DNA of 64,000 nt from Monodelphis domestica (GCF_027887165.1 NC_077227.1:446772462-446836461); one strand, 5' to 3'; counted from the stretch's first letter, positions 21,777 to 33,600 are shown. Program-made: numbers and translations. The notes: generated from the sequence alone by a model not told the origin.

Positions 21777-22054
21777 GAGCTGGGTTCATCTTAACCAACC
21801 CTATGTCCTTGACCAGTAATCTTTCAATGCCATTACTAAGTAAACAAAACTTAAAAAAAAATAGTATGTGGTCTTTTGGCATCTCATTTCATTCCATTCC
21901 CAAGTTTGAATGACCAGGCTGATCTCAGCTTGTCTTGTCCAGGATAAGAGGTCCAGAAGATGTCAGTTGATATGGTGAAAGAATGTCTTCAATGCATTCC
22001 AAGTGAGAACTTGAACACACTTCTGAAAAGCTGCCACAAGATGCTACTCTATCA

Positions 22055-22240
22055 TCATAAGATCATAACTTCACAGCTAGAAAGAACTTAGAGGTCTAGT
22101 TCAATCCTCTCAATTTACAGATTATGGAACTGAGGCCCAGATAAATTAAGTAACTTGTCTAAGGTCACAAAGGTAGCATGTAGCAGAGCCTGGATCCAAA
22201 CATGTCTTGGAGCTCAACTGCACATTGCTTTCACACCAAC
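22055..22240 (-). mobile_element. MIR SINE
   Basis: Antisense MIR: 'cacagctagaaagaacttag', 'caatttacagattatggaac', 'tgaggcccagataaattaag', 'gtctaaggtcacaaaggtag'. Confidence 0.8.
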
Positions 22241-22601
22241 CAAGTCGTAGTTGGCAATGACACTATTTCTTGACTTTTGTATAGTACTTTCAATTTTGGG
22301 GGCACCCTTTCCCATCTGTTCTCTCATCCTGAAAAACTCCTGAAAGATTGTGGATTCCCCCTAATGCCTTTTCACCAAGCAGAAGTCCCAAGGAGGATAC
22401 ACAAGGATGTGACTCCATCTGAGGAACTGGTATCAAAGCAATGTCTGTGGCATGCAAAAGTAAATCCATCTTCTGTCTAGACCATTATGGGGCTCCATGA
22501 GTTAAAATCAGTGCTGAGTTTAAGGATAGGTCATCATGTATGGAAAGAATTTAGCGAGGAATCAGATGGTATCTAATTATGAACTATTCATGAGCATCAT
22601 C

Positions 22602-22846
22602 AGGAAGTTAGATGGCACAGTAGATAGGATAGTGTGCTGGGCCTGAAGTCAGGGAGACTCATCTCTGTGAGTTCAAATCTAGCCTCAGACACTTATTAGC
22701 TGGGTAAATCACTTTACTCGGTTTATTTCAGTTTCTTCATCCATAAAACAAGCTAGAGAAGGACATGGCAAACCACTCCAGTATTTTTGCCAAGAAAACC
22801 CCAAATGGGATTCAGACACAACTGAAATGACTGAACAACAACATTT
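22602..22846 (+). mobile_element. Type B SINE (RTE-like tail)
   Basis: 'gttagatggcacagtagata', 'gagttcaaatctagcctcag', 'aaggacatggcaaaccactc', 'ccaagaaaaccccaaatggg', ending 'actgaacaacaac'. Confidence 0.88.
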
Positions 22847-23397
22847 ATCATCATCTCTGCATTGCTTAGTGCGGAGGAGAATGGGCCATTCTGGCTAGAT
22901 AGATCTTACTATAGAAAGATACTGTCTATGAATTATCAGTTTTCAGAACATTAGAATACAACACATTTGACCAAATCAAGACAAACAGATGTAAGTTTGG
23001 ACCATCATTGTAAACATCAGGTCTTGTTGCTCAGTTGATATGCAAAAGTCCTGGTTGGTAAAGTTCTGGTGGATAGAACGTTATATAAATTCACTTTTAG
23101 AATAGTCTGGAAGGTTTTTTCTGATGGAAACCTGTCATATCACCAGTTAATCTCTGTCTTTAGATGAATAACTCTAAGTTACAACTGCTCACACTCTTTC
23201 AACACTTTTTAAAAATAGCTTAATTGGTCAAGAAAAATAAAATGTGAATAATATTCATTTTCAGACGTTGCTGTTTTCTTGAACTTCCCTTCATGCCACA
23301 CCAGCCCTGCCTAAGACTATAATTCATCTTTGCCTCTGAGAGATAGGAGTCAGTGGCTACAGCATGTCTTCATTGTGCTTTCAAAGCAAAGGACATT

Positions 23398-23595
23398 TAC
23401 TGTGGTATGATGGAGAGTATCAGATTGGAACCAAAGGTCCTGAGTTCTTGCTACTTATTATTTGTGTGACTTTAGGCAAGTCACTTAAACTCTCTGGGGT
23501 CTGATTCTTCATCTGTAAAATGGGGTAGAGGGAGGGTGGGCTATATAATTTTTAAAGGGCTTTCTAACTCTAAATCTATAATCCTATGAAGTAGC
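23398..23595 (+). mobile_element. MIR/Ther-type SINE
   Basis: 'attatttgtgtgactttagg', 'caagtcacttaaactctctg', 'cttcatctgtaaaatggggt', then 'ctttctaactctaaatctat'. Confidence 0.8.
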
Positions 23596-24007
23596 TGAGG
23601 TCAGTAGTTTCACAATCTGTTCTCAATATTTAATAATTTGTTCTTTTTTAAAAACATTCTAAAAATGTTTTATTTGGCTTAAGGAGCTGAAGACCTTATG
23701 GACCCTATTACTCTGGTTGCTCCATAGCCCGGATGTGGGAGTCCCTGGCTGCCTGGACTCATTTCCCAAGAGGACCAGGGCTTTGGAGTGAGAGAGAGCC
23801 AGTGTTCTGTGGAAACAAGTGACTATATCCTCAGCTTTGCTCCTCTAAAGAGGCTGGTTTGGCCTTTCTCTAAAGAAAAGTTCCAGAAGAACATCTCCAA
23901 GGTATAGGTCAGTTCCTAGTATTATCTCTACCACATCCTTCCACTTGGTATGCCTAGAATAATTCCATTGATGTAAGTCAAAGAATCAGAACTAGAAGGG
24001 ACCTAGG

Positions 24008-24258
24008 AGTCAGCCAGGTGGTACAATGGATACAGTGCCAGATCTGGAGTCAGGAGGATGTGAGTTCAGATACGACCTCAGACACTGAATAGCTGTGTGA
24101 CCATGGGCAAGTCACTTATCCTTGCATGAATTTTCTCTTCTGTAAAATGAACTGGAGAAGGAAATGGCAAACCATTCTAGTCTTTTTCTTTGCCAAGAAA
24201 ACCCCAAATGGGGTCATGAAGAGTCAGACATGACTGTAATGACTGAAAAACAATGAAA
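24008..24258 (+). mobile_element. Type B SINE (RTE-like tail)
   Basis: 'gtcagccaggtggtacaatg', 'tctggagtcaggaggatgtg', 'ctgtgtgaccatgggcaagt', 'aaatggcaaaccattctagt', 'ccaagaaaaccccaaatggg', ending in an A-rich tail. Confidence 0.88.
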
Positions 24259-24424
24259 CAGGGGTTCCTTCTAAAATCATCTCTGACAAGTAATCACATT
24301 GGCTCTTTTTGAAGACTCCCTTCACTACCCATACTACCCTTAAGTGATAAAGTACCCACTACCACCAGAGACAGCAATTCCTCTTTTAGAGAGTCATAAA
24401 CTTTTGCCTATATCAAGCCTGTCT

Positions 24425-24792
24425 CTACATCCAATCATTTCCACCTTCATAACATCCCGCTTTCATGTAAGCACCTTTTCTCCTATGCCACTACCTCCCT
24501 GGTACAGACCCTCATCACCTCATGCCCAGTCTATTGCCAGATCAATATAGCCACCTTTGATAACTGCTCTTCCTGCTCCAAGTCTCTTGCCATTCCATTC
24601 CTTCCTTCACTCTTAGCTGTCAAATTGATCTGTGCTAGGCACCATGCTAAGTACTTTACCATTCTCATCTCATTTGATAAACACCAGTGGTTCCTTATTA
24701 CCTCCAGGATAAAATCTTCTGTTTGGCTTTCAAAGTTCTTCAAAACCTTGCCCCTTCCTACCTTTGCAGTCTTGGTACAGGCTAAGCACAAT
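24425..24792 (+). mobile_element. L2 LINE, ORF2 C-terminal region
   Basis: Plus-strand L2 pattern: 'agaccctcatcacctcatgc', 'agtctattgccagatcaata', 'ctccaggataaaatcttctg', 'aaaaccttgccccttcctac', then 'tttgcagtcttggtacaggc'. Frame broken. Confidence 0.65.
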
Positions 24793-24919
24793 CCCTAGGC
24801 TACTTTATTAGGTGCTTCCCTTCAAGTCAATATTGGTCCACTGATGATAATTATTATACTTTGCAGTTAGTCACTCAAGCAATACAAACCAACTAGTCAC
24901 ATTAGTCTGTCTCATAGAT

Positions 24920-25237
24920 AACAGAAGGACAACAAGAGATATTTTGTCAAATACTTTGCTAAAATCCAGATATACTTTGTCCAACATATTCCTCTGACCT
25001 AGTATCAGCCTAGTAATCCTCCCCCAAAAGAAAATAAATTTAGTCTGGCATGATTTATTTTTGAGGAAAGCATGTTGGCCTTAGTGGTCATGACTTCCTT
25101 TTGTAAATGCTCATGTGCCATTCCTTATATTTTAAATTTTTGACAGGAATGAAAGTCAAGTTCGCTGATCTATAGTTTGAAGAATTTTACTTTCTCCTAG
25201 TGAGAGAGAGAGAGAAAGAGAGAGAGAGGAAGAGGGA

Positions 25238-25325
<88 letters not shown>

Positions 25326-26220
25326 TTTGTTCTTTTCCAGTCCTGCAGCACTTTTCCTATTATCCAAGATTTTTCAAAGATCTCTGACAGTGGTTCAATA
25401 AACAGATCTGATGATTCCTTTTGTATCCTGTTATATAATTCATCCTGGCAACTTAAAACTACTGAGAACAGCCAAATGTTCTTGTAACATCTCCTCATTT
25501 ATCTTTGGTATCAACTTATTAGCCATTTGGTTTTTACTCTTCCCAGTCCAAAGACTTCTGTTGAGTAAACTGAAGGGGAATGAGACATAAGTACTTCTGT
25601 TTTTTTCTTCTATTATCATAATCCTACTCATTTCAGGGAGAGTCATATCCTTTCTTTGACTTCCTTTAGTCCCTAATAGGGCTTTTAAAATCTCCTTTGG
25701 TATATGTGTTCAGCATTTATCAACAATCTCAATTCATCATGAATGTTAACACTTCTGATACTCTTCTCGCAGAATCATGCCTCTCTTTTGTACCCATTTT
25801 TAATCACTTACCTTTTTTAAAATATCTTTAAAATATCCTTTTATTTTTAAACAATCAACATTTTCTAAATTCTCTGAATATCCACATTAGTCCTTTTTAA
25901 CCTACTCTCTTTTTCTCCTCCATCTGAATCATTTGTGTTTGTATCTTCAGAATTTTACTTCTGAGTATTTCCTAACCCACTATGCTCAATTTTCTAAGTT
26001 GAATTTTAGGCTATTAGAACTCTATCTACCCCTTCTCTGACGAACTTGAAATCCACCCTCACAAAGTTTAGGGTGTTTGTCAAACTCTGCTTTTCTTCCT
26101 TTCTCTAACATGAATTCCAAAACAAAGTGGTCATTTCCTCTGAAAATTGCCATCAATCCTTCTTTAATTATTAGTTCTTCCTTAATGATCAGAATCACGT
26201 CCAGAATAATAATTTCCTTA
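24920..26220 (-). mobile_element. CR1/L3 LINE, endonuclease plus reverse-transcriptase remnants
   Basis: On the minus strand, 25435-25340 encodes [20 protein letters not shown], a clear match to the conserved CR1 RT segment. Further downstream (to about 25150) is a decayed NYRPVSLTSIPGK-like block. On the 5' side, 26215-26030 encodes IIILDVILIIKEEL, like the CR1 endonuclease C-terminal region. So EN and RT are in the right order for one minus-strand CR1. A GA microsatellite (25202-25322) interrupts the RT, and stops and frameshifts make it inactive. Confidence 0.75.
25202..25322. repeat. (GA)n microsatellite
   Basis: About 120 bases of nearly pure GA, slightly interrupted at the left by GAAA and GGGA units. 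It lies inside the CR1 reverse-transcriptase remnant. Confidence 0.95.
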
Positions 26221-26261
26221 TGAAAAGAGGAAAGTAAGGTCAGAGCAGAGATAATGGAACT

Positions 26262-27745
26262 ACAATATTTCAATTGTTGCTTTCTGGCAGTTTGAAGCAT
26301 TTTCTTCTTGGCCCAGGAGCTCGGGAATTTGGCTATAATATTCCTGGAAGTTTTTATTTTGGAATCTTGTTCAGGAGGTGGTTGATAGATTCTTTCCATT
26401 CCTATTTTTCCTTCTAGATCTACAATATCAGGATAGTTTTCCTTGATAATTTCTTGAAAAATGATTTCTAGGTTCTTTTTTTCTGATCATGTCTTTTAAG
26501 TAGTCAAATAATTCTTAAATTATCTTTCCTTGATTTATTTCCCAGGTCAACTGTTTTTCCAAGGAAATAGTTCACATTTTCTTCTATCCCCATCAACCAT
26601 TATTTTTCTTTTGTCTGATTGTTTTTTGATGTCTCAAGGAATCAACTTCTACTCTCCTGATTCTAGTTTTTAAGAAATGATTTTCTTTAATGAGCTTTTG
26701 TATCTCTTTTTCCATTTGACTGATTCCACTTTTTAAGTTCTTTTATTCAGTGAAATTTTGTACATGTTTTCCTAGTTGGCCAGCTTTGCTTTTTAAAAAG
26801 TTTTTCTGTTTAGTGGATTTTTGTGCTTCTTTTTTATATATGGTCTATTTTGTTTTGTAAGTGGTTATTTTGTTCCATATTTTTTATGTCTCTTTAACCA
26901 AACTGTTAACTCTTTTTCATAATTTTCTTGCATCACTCTTATTCCCTTTCCCATTTCCCCCTACCTCTCTTATTTTGATTTTAAAATCTTTTGAGTTCTT
27001 CTAGGAATTCTTTTTGGGCCTGAGACCAATTCAATTTTTTCTTTAAGGCTTTGGATGTAGCAGTTTTGACTGTGTTGTCTTTTTCTGAGTTTGTATTTTG
27101 ATCTTTTATGTTGTTTCAGGTTATTTTTCTATGTTTGCTTATTTTTCCAGACCTTTTCTTGATGGAAGGCTCATTGTTCCAGAATTCCTGGGTTTTTGTG
27201 CATATGTTTTTAGAATTAGCTCTGGAGGGTCTGTAAGTTTTCAGTGTTATGATTTAAGCAGAGGTGTGTTTACTACTCTAATGGTCTGTATTCTGGTCTA
27301 TGAGTGACCAAAAGCACTTTTTTCCATCTGGAACTGTGACCAGGGTCCCCACTCTCCTGGAAAAAAAACTCTTGTATGCTAATATTCCTCCTCACTCTAA
27401 AACTGAGACCTGGAAATATGATCTGGATCTCTGTATAGGTGATACAATAGTCCTATACCTAGTTCAAGCAAAAGGACCTTTGTAATCTCCTGACCACTTA
27501 TCTGATCCCTTTACCATTTGTGGACTGAGAGCTCCAGAAGTCACTGATACTGATTTAGTTGTCCCCAAGGCTTTCTGCTGCCTTGTCTGCACAACTTTCA
27601 CCTTACTCTCTACTTTCCTCTCAGTGTGACAGACCTTTCCCGCTGACCTTCTAAGTTATTTAGAGGAGGAAAATTGTTTCATCCTTTTGTGGATTATGCA
27701 ACTCCAGAATTCATTTTGAGGCCTTCTTTTTAAATTGTTGAAAGG
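26262..27745 (-). mobile_element. L1 LINE, ORF1 and 5' UTR, truncated at its 3' side
   Basis: Minus-strand L1. At 26399-26264 it encodes MERIYQPPPEQD, then TSRNIIAKF and KKKMLQTARKQQ, the L1 ORF1p RRM-to-C-terminal region. Rightwards lie the coiled-coil region and 5' UTR. ORF1 stops abruptly near 26262, where CR1 sequence starts; ORF2 and the 3' UTR are missing. The 5' end continues at 29294-29345 after a nested L1. Non-functional. Confidence 0.75.
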
Positions 27746-29283
27746 TGCTTTTGGGATAAGAATTCCCTATTTTATATAAACTGCTGGGAAAATTGGAAAA
27801 CAGCATGGCAAAAATTAATTTTAGATCACTATCTCATACCCTATACCAAGATAAGTTCAAAATGGGTATATGAGTTAAACATAAAGAGTGATATTATAAG
27901 TAAATTAGGTGAACATGGAATAACATGCCTTTAAAATCTAAGGGGGAAGGAAAGAATTTAAGACCAAGCAAGAAATAGAGAACATTACAAGATGTAAAAT
28001 GAATAATTTTGATTATATTAAATTGACAAGTTTTTGTACAAACAAAACCAATGGAACCAAAATTAAAAGGGAAACAGCAACCAAAATTAAAAGGGAAACA
28101 ACAGACTAGGGGGGAAATTTTATAACAAAATTCTCTGACAAAGGTCTAATTTCTCAAATATACAAAGAACTTAGTCAAATTTATAAGAAATCAAATCATT
28201 CCCCCATTGACAAATGGTCAAGAGATATGAATAGGCAGTTTTCAAATGAAGAAATCAAAACTATCAATAATCATATAAAAATGTTCTAAATCTCTCCTGA
28301 TTAGAGAAATGAAAATGAAAACAACCCCAAGATACCATGTTATACCTAGCAGAGTGGCCAATATGCCAGTAATGGAAAATAATAAATGTTGGAGGGAATG
28401 TGGCAAATTTGGGGTACTAATGCATTGCTGGTGGAGTTGTGAATTGATCCAATCATTATGGAAGGAAATTTGGAATTATGCCCAAAATGCTTTAAAAGAT
28501 TGTATGTCCTTTGATCTAGTAATACCACTATTGGGGTTGTACCCCAAAGAGTTAGAAAAAAATGGGAAAGGTGCTGTGTGTATAAAAATATTTATAGTTG
28601 TGCTTTTTGTGGTGGCAAAAAAATTGTAAAATGAGAGGATATCCTCAATTGGGGAATGGCTAAACAAATTGTCGTATATGATAGTGATGGAATGCTATCG
28701 TGCTATAAGAAATGATGGACTGATTAGTTTTTATAAGAACTGGAAAGACCTACATGAACTGACATGGAGTGAAATAAATAGAACCAGGAGAACATGATAC
28801 ACAGTAATTAAAACAGTAATTAAAACATTGTGGGATGATCAAATATAATTGATTTTGCTACTAATAGCAATGCAATGATCCAGGACAATCCTGAGGGATT
28901 TATGAGAAAGAATGCTATCCACTTCTAGAGAAAGAACTGTGGGAGTAGATATCCAGGAGAAAACATATGATTTATCATTTATTTATATGGGTATGTGATT
29001 ATTTGGGGTTTGGGCTTTAAAAGATTACTGAATTACAAAAATGAATAATAATGAATAAATAAAATAAATAAATATATAAATAAATATAAATAAATAAATA
29101 AAAATGAATAATATGGAAGTAGGATTTGAGTGGTAATTATGTATAACCCAGTGCAATTGCTTGTCAACTCCAGGAGAAGGGAGGGAAGAGGGAAAGGAGA
29201 CAATAAGAATCATGGAATCATGGGAAAAATTAAAAAATAAAATCTTAAAAAATGCCCAAAAGAATAAAAAATAAAACAAAATA
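27746..29283 (+). mobile_element. 5'-truncated L1 (ORF2 C-terminus plus 3' UTR) nested in L1
   Basis: Plus-strand L1: the ORF2 C-terminal segment (28309-28629 is open and includes NKCWRECGKFG and LLGLYPKELEKNGKG), then the 3' UTR ending in A-rich DNA with (AAAT)n at about 29043-29105. Flanked by AAATTGTTGA at 27732-27741 and 29284-29293, extendable to 14 bases with one mismatch. This is a textbook retrotransposition scar inside the 5' UTR of an opposite-strand L1. Confidence 0.85.
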
Positions 29284-29293
29284 AAATTGTTGA

Positions 29294-29345
29294 GAGGGGA
29301 ATTTGGGCGAGATCTATGGTTACTCCCCTTTATCCTCTATCTCAG
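29294..29345 (-). mobile_element. 5' end of the interrupted L1
   Basis: Continuation of the 26262-27745 L1 after the nested insertion: 'gaggggaatttgggcgagat' parallels 'ggagggaaatgttgggagaa' at the 5' end of the other L1 (38466-38485). Confidence 0.6.
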
Positions 29346-29411
29346 GTGTTGAACTCTTTGAGAAAAGAAGAAGAACCTCTAAATAAGTAGATTATATCAA
29401 TAGCCATAGGA

Positions 29412-29629
29412 CAGCATTGGTGAATCTTTTAGAGATCATGTGCCCAAACTGCACCTTCAAGTTGCCTGTGAGCCCCCACATTACTTCAGAGAGACAAGGG
29501 AGGAAGTGCATGTACTGGGCTGCTGGGCAGAGGGATGTGGCATGTGAAAATTGTCCTCAAGAACAGTGGAGAGGGAATATATGCCTTCTAGTATGCTGGG
29601 GCACACATGCTATGTGTTCACCAACATGG
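29412..29629. mobile_element. Small hAT-type element with 8-bp target duplication
   Basis: 218 bases, starting CAGCATTGGTGAATC and ending GTTCACCAACATGG, with imperfect terminal inverted repeats. The 8-mer CCATAGGA flanks it at 29404-29411 and 29630-29637. It aligns along its length with the element at 54048-54261. No transposase, so non-autonomous. Confidence 0.8.
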
Positions 29630-29639
29630 CCATAGGATA

Positions 29640-30590
29640 TTATGACTATGAGCCATCAGTGGCTGATGCATCAGAGGCACATCTCTAATTTCCTCTGTTT
29701 CCAGAGCAGACTTCTGCCTACTCTTCCTACTCACAACTTGAATGAATGAATGCATTTATGTTCTAAAGTATTTTCGAATTTGATTTAGACTTAAAATTTG
29801 TAAATAGTTGCTTCCCCAAGCAGGTTTGGAGGTCTGAATTCAGGGGGAAAAGTAAAGGTCAGTTGGTTGGTACCCAACACACTTATCTGTCTATTGGAGA
29901 GTTTGATGGGCTTAATATGCTCAACAAGCCAGTCCCTCAGCCTGGTTCTTTTTCTGTGTCCAGGGACCAATATTGTTGCTGAGACTATTCCCTGGGTGCC
30001 CTTTCTTGCTTCCGCTGCTCTTTGATGCATTCAAGCCTGTCAGGTAGGCTGTGGAAGTATGTAAATGAAACCTCTTCTGAGCCCCCTGCTTTTGGATGGG
30101 CCCTAGAGTTTCCTTCTATAATTCTGGCCCATTTGCTGAAATGTTCTTCATTCTATCCTGGCACAATTTATTTTTATTTCTATGTCCTTTTCATGCTGCC
30201 AGCAGAGATGCACAAATCCTTTTGTGGATCCTGAGTCAGGAAGACAATGAAGTGAAGTAGAAATGCAAATAAATACTTTCCTCCTCCTGGCAGCTTGGCT
30301 CGCAGGCATCTATAATATGGAACGGAGGCACCAGAGCTAAACAACTGCATGTCATAAGTCAGAGAATTCGTAGACTATTCTAATTCCTTCCCCTGTGCCA
30401 AAACTAGAGTGGAATTCAGTTAGCCCTGGCAGAGGGAAACTTTCTCAGAGATTGAAGATCCTTCAACTAACTTGACTTATTGCAGAGTAGAGAACTTGTG
30501 TCTTTCTCACATTGAGAGAAAAGAGGATCCTATGTGGGGTGGGGATTGCTGGTTCTGAGGTTCTTGAGGGAAGACACAAATAATCAACTG
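29640..30590. other. No gene recognised
   Basis: About 950 bases of mostly single-copy-looking DNA. Open frames of 70-79 residues on either strand carry no recognisable domain. Confidence 0.5.
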
Positions 30591-30595
30591 ATCAG

Positions 30596-30700
30596 CAACT
30601 ATATAATGAAAACTTATTATGTTCCAATTGCTCTTCTAGGCCTGATGCAGGATACAAGATGGTTACTGCCCTCAAGGAGCTTAGAGTCAAACTGGAAATG
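30596..30700 (-). mobile_element. L2 3' end fragment
   Basis: Antisense L2 terminus: 'gaaaacttattatgttccaa', 'ctgatgcaggatacaag', 'gccctcaaggagcttagagt'. Confidence 0.65.
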
Positions 30701-30704
30701 AAGA

Positions 30705-31380
30705 GAAGCCCTATATTTTTTGTGCTTGGAGGGATGTTCTATGATATTTTCCCTCCTTCTCCAGTGCCTTTGAGAGCACAAAGTTCTTGGGGGAAACTTC
30801 AGGGAGCTATCAAGAAAATGTTTATGCTACTCCTTGGGAGAAATAAGAAAACATTAAAACAGAGCCTTACAGGCTAAACAAAGTCCCCATTTCTGTAATT
30901 CTCAGTAATAGCATTTGTACACTCTCAGAAATATAGTGCTTGTCTATACCAGGTATGAGTCAAAGGCAGAATGTGGCCCACATCCTTGTACATGGTCAGT
31001 TGGGACCCAGAGCTTTAGTATAGTGATGGCTTAAAAACAAAAATCACCTTCAAGAGTAAGCTAGGTCTGTTTAGACCTCTAGTGTTGGCTGTGAGAATAC
31101 ACAAAGGAAATCAAGGATGATTGTGAAGGGCTAGTCAGAGAACTGGAGAACAAGGGACTGTAATAGCAAGGAGAAGAAAGGCGAGAGGAGAAAGACAGCC
31201 AGTATAAAACAGCAAAAAGAAAGGGGAAAGGAGAATGAGATTATTAGAAAAGAGCAGAACCTGGTTTCTAAAAAACCCACTCTTGGTTTCTGCCCACCCA
31301 GTTCTTTAGAGAGAGTGCATGGCCTTCTGAGAACAATACAGACAGATGTAGGACATATGAAACAAATCCAAAAATATGAA
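30705..31380. other. No gene recognised
   Basis: Purine-rich single-copy-looking DNA without recognised exons or repeats. Confidence 0.5.
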
Positions 31381-31384
31381 GAGA

Positions 31385-31434
31385 CAGACAGACAGACAGA
31401 GAGGGGGGGAGAGAGAGAGGGGGGAGAGGAGGAG

Positions 31435-31497
<63 letters not shown>
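31385..31497. repeat. GACA/GA-rich microsatellite
   Basis: (GACA)n then GGGGAGAG units and about 60 bases of pure GA. Translates to spurious Arg-Glu or Ser-Leu repeats. Confidence 0.92.
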
Positions 31498-31499
<2 letters not shown>

Positions 31500-31754
31500 A
31501 AAAAAGAAAAAGAAAATGAATCTAGCAGAAATGTAGCTTTAGAGAAATGGTGAGAAAAATACAAAAAAAGCACAAGAAAAACAGAAATGAAATTGGAAAC
31601 ATGAGACTAGAAATGGAGAAATTGTGTCCTTCATCACCTTTTACCCCTTAAGCTATATAGTCACCTTCTTCAGGATCTCTCTTTTTAAGAAGGAGAAGGC
31701 AAAGAAGAGAAAGGAAGGTCATGTCATGAAGTAATCCTTTAATCACTTGGCCTG

Positions 31755-31904
31755 AGAGCTTATGATTGAGAACTAGAAGGGACCCTTAGAGATAATCTGG
31801 TCTACCCTCCTCATTTTGCAGATGAGAAAACTGAGGTGCAGAGGGGTGAAGAGGTGGCTGAGCCAGTATTTGAAACCAGGTCTTCCTTATAACTCAACCA
31901 ATAA
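31755..31904 (-). mobile_element. MIR SINE
   Basis: Antisense MIR: 'gaactagaagggacccttag', 'cattttgcagatgagaaaac', 'tgaggtgcagaggggtgaag'. Confidence 0.8.
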
Positions 31905-31979
31905 GTCAGTGAGTATTCAGTAAGCATTTCTCTGTGCTAGGAACTATACTAAGGTCTGCAGATATGAGCAAGGCAAAAT

Positions 31980-32246
31980 GTCACAGTGGATAGAGCACCA
32001 AGGCTAGAGTCAGAAAGACCAGAATTCAAATTCAGCTTCAGATATTTACTTGTTACATGACCCCAAGTAAGTCATTAAACCTCTGTTTGCATCTGTTTCT
32101 TCATCTGTAAAATGGGGATAATAATAGTACCTACCTCCCAGGGTTGTTGTAAAGATCAAATGAAAAAATAATTGTAAAATGCTTAACACAGTGCCTGGCA
32201 TGTAGTACTACTATATAGATGTTCACTATTATTATTATTATTAAAT
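31980..32246 (+). mobile_element. MIR SINE, full length
   Basis: Complete MIR order from 'cacagtggatagagcaccaa' through 'aatggggataataatagtac', 'ctacctcccagggttgttgt', 'cacagtgcctggcatgtagt', to an ATT-rich tail. Confidence 0.88.
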
Positions 32247-32565
32247 ATGATTCCTGACCCTAAAGATGTCATATTCTATGGGAAAACATTCATATGGGAA
32301 AAACAACATGTAAATAACTAAGTATACATACAAGATAGAGAAGACTAGGTTATCTCGGGCAGAGGAAGAAGGCAGTTTCAGGAAAGATCTCTTAACAAAA
32401 GGTGACATTTGAGCTGAGTCTTAAAAGAAATCAGGAAAGTTGAGCGGCAGAGGGAAATAGAGCCTTTCAGGGATGGGGAACAGCCAGTACAAAGGCGTGG
32501 AAATGGAAGGTGGCTTATCTTGGGAAAAGCACACTAAGTAGGCTAGTGTAGTAGGGTTATGGGTA

Positions 32566-32814
32566 ACTAGGAGAGGCAGTGGATAGAGTGCGAGGGCTGG
32601 AGTCAGAAGGACTCATGCTCTTCAGTTTAGATCTGGCCTCAGACACTTACTAGCTGGGTGACCTTGGGTAGATCACTTAACCCTGTTTACCTCAGTTTCC
32701 TCATCTGTAAAATGAGCGGGAGAAGGAAATGGCAAACCACTCCAGTATCTCTGCCAAGAAAACCCCAAATGAAAGCATGAAGAGTGAGATGTGACTAAAT
32801 AACAAAAAGGATTG
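32566..32814 (+). mobile_element. Type B SINE (RTE-like tail) inside L2
   Basis: 'gaggcagtggatagagtgcg', 'gatctggcctcagacactta', 'agctgggtgaccttgggtag', 'aaatggcaaaccactccagt', 'tgccaagaaaaccccaaatg'. L2 sequence lies on both sides. Confidence 0.88.
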
Positions 32815-33004
32815 TAGCATGTGAAAATGTAAAAGGATTGGAAAGATTGGAAAGGAGCCAGGATGAGAAGGATTAATGTTAAATGTTAAACAAAGGACTT
32901 TATATGGGATCCTGCAAGGAAGAGGGAGACAGTGGAGTCTGGTGGGCAGGGAGTGACATGGTCTGACCTGCCCTTTAGGAAAAATCGCTTTGCCAGCAGA
33001 ATGA

Positions 33005-33600
33005 TGGAGAGCCAGTATTTCTTCCATTACGTTAAATCAGTCGCTTTCTGCAAAGATTCCTTTGATTTAAATGGGAAACTAACTGCCTCCCCTCCGCCCT
33101 TTGGGGCTGATTATACTGAAAGATTTGGAGAAATGCATATAAATAGGCATCTTTATACACATAGCAAGTCAGTGCATGTCAGTACTTGTCTCAACAGCAT
33201 ATGGGCTAAGTATGCCCTTAAGAAGAACTGAAATGTTTGTGAATCAGAGGACTTCTGATATTTATATTGTCAAGGCTAATTATTTGTTAGAAATTGGGGT
33301 TTCATCTTTGGCTGCAGGTCAGATTGCAGATTGCACTTTATGTCTTAGGAGGCAAGACTTAAGAACCTGCAGTCTTTCCAGGCCCCCATATTACAAGTTT
33401 GCTGCTAAAGTCTCATCACCTGCTAAAACAAAAGACTATTCTGACAATGCCCTGCTCTCTACGCAGCTTGGGGTCCAGTCTGGTGTGGGAGAGGAGCTGG
33501 TTTGTCCAGCAGGTGGGGCTAGCGAACAGAAGCTTCCTGGGAAGCAGGTGGCATGACCACAGATATGGACGGGTGGAGCCAGGAGTCAGGAATGGGCAGT
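33005..33600. other. Single-copy island with a TCF/LEF-type site
   Basis: About 600 bases without recognised repeats. Contains CCTTTGATT at 33059-33067, one base off the SCTTTGATS consensus. A 126-codon open frame at 33176-33556 has no recognisable domain or splice support. Regulatory role is inferred only. Confidence 0.35.

Larger units (their letters stand above)
31905..33000 (-). mobile_element. L2 LINE with two SINE insertions
   Basis: One antisense L2 in three parts: the 3' end at about 31905-31978 ('agtaagcatttctctgtgct'), a middle at about 32247-32565 ('cattcatatgggaaaaacaa', 'gatctcttaacaaaaggtga'), and the ORF2 C-terminus at about 32815-33000 ('agtgacatggtctgacctgc', 'ctttaggaaaaatcgctttg'). 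A MIR (31980-32246) and a type B SINE (32566-32814) split it. Confidence 0.7.

Noticed and set aside
28506..28514. Additional TCF/LEF match CCTTTGATC
   Set aside because: Lies in L1 ORF2 sequence, so it reflects the element and not local regulatory design.
28309..28629. 106-codon frame with conserved motifs
   Set aside because: Not a host gene: it is the L1 ORF2 C-terminus, annotated with the nested L1.
33176..33556. 126-codon plus-strand frame
   Set aside because: No recognisable domain, no splice context; lies in a non-coding island.
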